NCBI GenBank assembly: GCA_030149625.1
Contig: JASLHP010000090.1
Coordinates: 1 to 6,147, forward strand
DNA length: 6,147 bases
Reading direction: 5' to 3'
DNA from: Solirubrobacteraceae bacterium
GTDB taxonomy: Bacteria; Actinomycetota; Thermoleophilia; Solirubrobacterales; Solirubrobacteraceae
The notes under the pieces were generated by a model, which was given only the letters and a program-made list of their open reading frames with translations, did not search any database and had not been told where the DNA came from. Below, one piece after another: positions 4,283 through 6,147 of the stretch (positions are counted from its first letter, which is position 1; each line of letters begins with the position of its first letter). The translations under genes were made by a program, and so were the position numbers.

Positions 4283-5614
4283 CTACTTCGTAGCTGGCTC
4301 GGCCGGCAGCGAGCCGCCGGCCTCCTGCGCCAAGACCTGCTCTGGAGCTTCGCCGGCCTCAGCACCCGTCCGCGTTCCCAGCCCCGTCAGCGTCAGATGC
4401 ACGAACCCGACGGTCGCCGACGCCGACACCAACCCGAGCACCAGGAACGCCGTACGCGCTGAGCTGAGCGCGACAAGCGCTCCGCCGAGCGGCAGGCCGA
4501 CGGCGAGGCACAGCGCGCCGAGCGATTCGACCGCGCCCATCAGCCGGCCGTGCAGGTGCTGCGGCGTGAGCTGTTGCACGAGACTGATCAGCGACGGCCA
4601 CTCCAGGCCGTTGCCGACTCCGCCGATGACCGAGGCGACGCACGCGAGCCCCAGCGAGGGCGCGACCGAGAAGCCGATGAAAGCGGCGCCGAGCATGAAG
4701 ATGCCCACGCTCAGCATCCAGCCGAGCGGTCGATGCTCCGAGCGCGCAAAGACGATGCTCGCGAGCACAGCGCCGGCTCCCCACGACGTCACGAGCAGGC
4801 CATATCCGAATTCCCCAGCGTGCAAGGTTGCCTTCGCATAGGTCACCTCGATCGGTCCGGCGGACTGGATGAAGACGAGCGCCGCGACCTCGGTCAACAA
4901 CAGCCGGCGCAGCAGCGGCGCTTGGCTGATGTGCGACCAGGCGGCGCTCAGGCGAGCGCGGACGGAGTCTCCCGCGGCCTCTTCCACGTGGGGGTGCAGA
5001 TCGATCAGCAGCGCGCCGCAGATCAGGAACGACCCAACGTCGATGAACAGCGCCGCTGGCGCGCCGGCGACGGCGGCAACCGCGCCTCCGACGGCTGGTC
5101 CCGACACGAAGGAGAGCGAGAAGCCGATATTGAGCGCCGCGTTTGCCTCGCGTTCCGCCTCCTGCGCCTGCTGCTCGATGCTCTCCGGTGAGCCGGCTGT
5201 GTTCGCGGTCTGCGTGTGTGCCAGATCGCGCGCCGCCTTCGCCACCTCGGCTCGCAGCAGCGCGCTTGCGGCCAACGCCGCGGTTCCGTCGAGCGCCGCG
5301 AGCACCAGCACCGGCGCCAGTGAGAAGTGCCACACGAGCACGGCGAGCGCCGCGGTCGCCACGGCCTCGAAGAAGTACAGCGCGCTAAGCTCGCGCTGGC
5401 GGGTCGACGCCTCGACACGCGCGACGACGGCGGGCACGACGAATGCCGGCAGCGCCTGCCACGCGAACAGCAGCGCGGCGACGGCCAGCGCGCTGTGCGT
5501 GTGGTCGAAGACCGCCAACGACAGCGCCACCAGCCCAATCCAGGACCCAATCCTGTTGACCGTGTACGCACCGATGATCCTGCGCAGGCGCGAGGAGGAG
5601 AGGGGTGATGACAC
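4283..5614 (-). CDS. Major facilitator superfamily transporter (EntS/MFS_3-type exporter)
   Basis: A 443-residue integral membrane protein with about 12 hydrophobic segments, resembling the EntS/macrolide-efflux branch of the MFS that pumps small molecules out by proton antiport. Markers include the N-terminal TM1 (about 11-35), the TM5 region NIGFSLSFVSGPAVGG (162-177), the TM10 motif GGVGNGLEWPSLISLVQQLT (331-350) and HGRLMGAVESLG (355-366), matching the 'GNG...TP...R.....ES' pattern of this branch. The loop-2/3 motif A is degenerate (VARVEASTRQRE, 64-75). A charged Gln/Glu/Ala-rich insert (about 122-157) lies between TM4 and TM5, where relatives have a short loop. The hydrophilic tail (412-443) is non-conserved. 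The start is GTG 5614 with no SD, but a -10-like TAGCGT six bases upstream suggests leaderless translation. The substrate cannot be told from sequence. Confidence 0.88.
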   Translation of the reverse strand: MSSPLSSSRLRRIIGAYTVNRIGSWIGLVALSLAVFDHTHSALAVAALLFAWQALPAFVVPAVVARVEASTRQRELSALYFFEAVATAALAVLVWHFSLAPVLVLAALDGTAALAASALLRAEVAKAARDLAHTQTANTAGSPESIEQQAQEAEREANAALNIGFSLSFVSGPAVGGAVAAVAGAPAALFIDVGSFLICGALLIDLHPHVEEAAGDSVRARLSAAWSHISQAPLLRRLLLTEVAALVFIQSAGPIEVTYAKATLHAGEFGYGLLVTSWGAGAVLASIVFARSEHRPLGWMLSVGIFMLGAAFIGFSVAPSLGLACVASVIGGVGNGLEWPSLISLVQQLTPQHLHGRLMGAVESLGALCLAVGLPLGGALVALSSARTAFLVLGLVSASATVGFVHLTLTGLGTRTGAEAGEAPEQVLAQEAGGSLPAEPATK

Positions 5615-5620
5615 GACGCC

Positions 5621-5649
5621 ACGCTAGCGCCTGACCGCGATGGCGTCGA
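5621..5649 (-). promoter_or_regulatory. Candidate promoter of the MFS gene giving a leaderless mRNA
   Basis: Read on the minus strand, TCGACG (5644-5649) and TAGCGT (5621-5626) are separated by exactly 17 bp, with four of six -35 matches and a TAnnnT -10 element. The -10 ends six bases before GTG 5614, so transcription would start at or next to the start codon. This explains the lack of an SD and fits actinobacterial leaderless genes. Confidence 0.45.
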
Positions 5650-5680
5650 GTGGACAACAGCCTCGATACAACACTCGACG

Positions 5681-5756
5681 CGCTCGCCCGTCAGGAAACG
5701 CTCGCCCGTGGAGGCAAACGCTCGCCCGTGAGGCAAACGCCTGCCCGCGAGGCAAA
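5681..5756. repeat. Four-unit 18-20-bp tandem repeat in a divergent intergenic region
   Basis: Units at 5681-5698, 5699-5718, 5719-5737 and 5738-5756 follow the consensus CGCTCGCCCGTGAGGCAAA, with lengths of 18, 20, 19 and 19 bp. A degenerate fifth unit may lie at 5757-5775. The units abut without unique spacers, so this is not a CRISPR. The array lies between the divergent MFS and response-regulator genes, beyond the MFS promoter candidate, where it could be a multi-site operator or a neutral intergenic repeat. Confidence 0.8.
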
Positions 5757-5840
5757 CGCCCGCCGGCGATTCGCGTGCGCACACCGGATCGGTCCTCTCC
5801 AGCCGCTACCGTCCATCGCGTGGAGGCCGGCACGCCAGGT

Positions 5841-6147
5841 GTGACGCGACCGATCGACGTGATCATCGCCGACGACCACGCCGTGGTCCGCGATGGCATC
5901 CGCGCGGTATTGCAGCGCGAGGGCGGCGAGTTCCGCGTGGTCGCAGAAGCGGCCGACATCCCGTCGATGATCCGCGTCGTGCGCGAGTACAAGCCGGACC
6001 TGCTGACGCTCGATCTGACGATGCCCGGCGGCTCGAGCCTCGGCGCGCTGCCGTCGTGCTTCATCTCACATCCGACGCTGGCCGTGGCGATCCTGACGAT
6101 GCGCGAGGACCCGGAGTACGCGCGCCAAGCGCTGAGAGCCGGCGCGC
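5841..6147 (+). CDS. Response regulator, receiver domain (NarL/FixJ-like), C-terminus cut off
   Basis: The frame is open to the right edge, giving 102 residues from GTG 5841. It is the start of a CheY-like receiver domain: VIIADDH (7-13) with the acidic pair D11-D12, phospho-acceptor D58 in LTLDLTMPGG (55-64), and switch residue T86 in ILTMRED (84-90). The conserved Lys and the output domain lie beyond the window. The IADDHAVVRDGIR start is characteristic of NarL/FixJ regulators with a LuxR-type DNA-binding domain, so that output is expected but not seen. A partner histidine kinase would phosphorylate D58. Two GTG starts are possible: 5841 has GGAGG 14 nt upstream, which is long; 5820 adds seven residues and has TACCGT (5807-5812) seven bases upstream, suggesting leaderless translation. 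It diverges from the MFS gene across the tandem-repeat array. Confidence 0.88.
   Translation, partial: MTRPIDVIIADDHAVVRDGIRAVLQREGGEFRVVAEAADIPSMIRVVREYKPDLLTLDLTMPGGSSLGALPSCFISHPTLAVAILTMREDPEYARQALRAGA

Noticed and set aside
3271..4365. 364-codon Arg-rich minus-strand frame overlapping the HD-GYP gene
   Set aside because: Same strand but wrong frame relative to the membrane and HD-GYP motifs; no recognisable features.
4359..5333. Long Arg/Ala/Gly-rich minus-strand frame inside the MFS gene
   Set aside because: It is an alternate-frame shadow of the well-supported transporter, low in complexity and without motifs.
4869..5627. 252-codon plus-strand frame opposite the MFS gene
   Set aside because: The Ala/Ser/Thr-rich product is typical of antisense frames in high-GC genes, and the minus strand has a recognisable transporter.
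5681..5756. CRISPR array
   Set aside because: Units of 18-20 bp abut directly with no unique spacers, and there are no cas genes.

Overview
This is a high-GC window whose gene content suggests the Actinomycetota, possibly Thermoleophilia/Solirubrobacterales. The placement is inferred from the tlyA-nadK pair, a BldC/excisionase-like regulator, a membrane-bound HD-GYP protein of a type familiar from actinobacteria, GTG starts and apparently leaderless promoters. I could not test the lineage.

Layout. Positions 1-119 hold the last 38 codons of an upstream gene, possibly dxs. A perfect 12-bp hairpin (183-214) and a consensus CRP/FNR-type palindrome (290-305) follow. Next come tlyA (413-1246, rRNA 2'-O-methyltransferase) and nadK (1243-2121, NAD kinase), joined by a GTGA stop/start overlap with a strong Shine-Dalgarno (SD). 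A small BldC-like helix-turn-helix gene (2158-2418, minus) converges on nadK. Upstream of it lies a lower-GC stretch (2419-2777) with a possible orphan plus-strand transcription unit: a weak promoter, a very good SD, a 7-codon ORF and a strong hairpin terminator. On the minus strand, an MFS exporter gene (4283-5614) precedes a polytopic-membrane HD-GYP gene (2778-4205). A short tandem-repeat array (5681-5756) lies between the divergent MFS gene and a NarL/FixJ-type response regulator that runs off the right edge (5841-6147).

How the genes fit together. TlyA and NadK are housekeeping enzymes (ribosome modification and NADP supply) and are probably co-transcribed, possibly under cAMP-receptor-type control. 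The MFS and HD-GYP genes could form one transcription unit. The HD-GYP protein would be a membrane sensor or c-di-GMP phosphodiesterase, but one expected metal-binding Asp is Cys. The response regulator diverges from this pair and is partial.

I see no CRISPR, transposase, integrase, rRNA or tRNA, and no clear new defence or biosynthetic system. The most unusual points are the HD-GYP metal-site substitution, the orphan small transcription unit, the C9 tract at the start of the regulator gene, and the 19-20-bp tandem repeats, which have a near copy at the left edge of the window.
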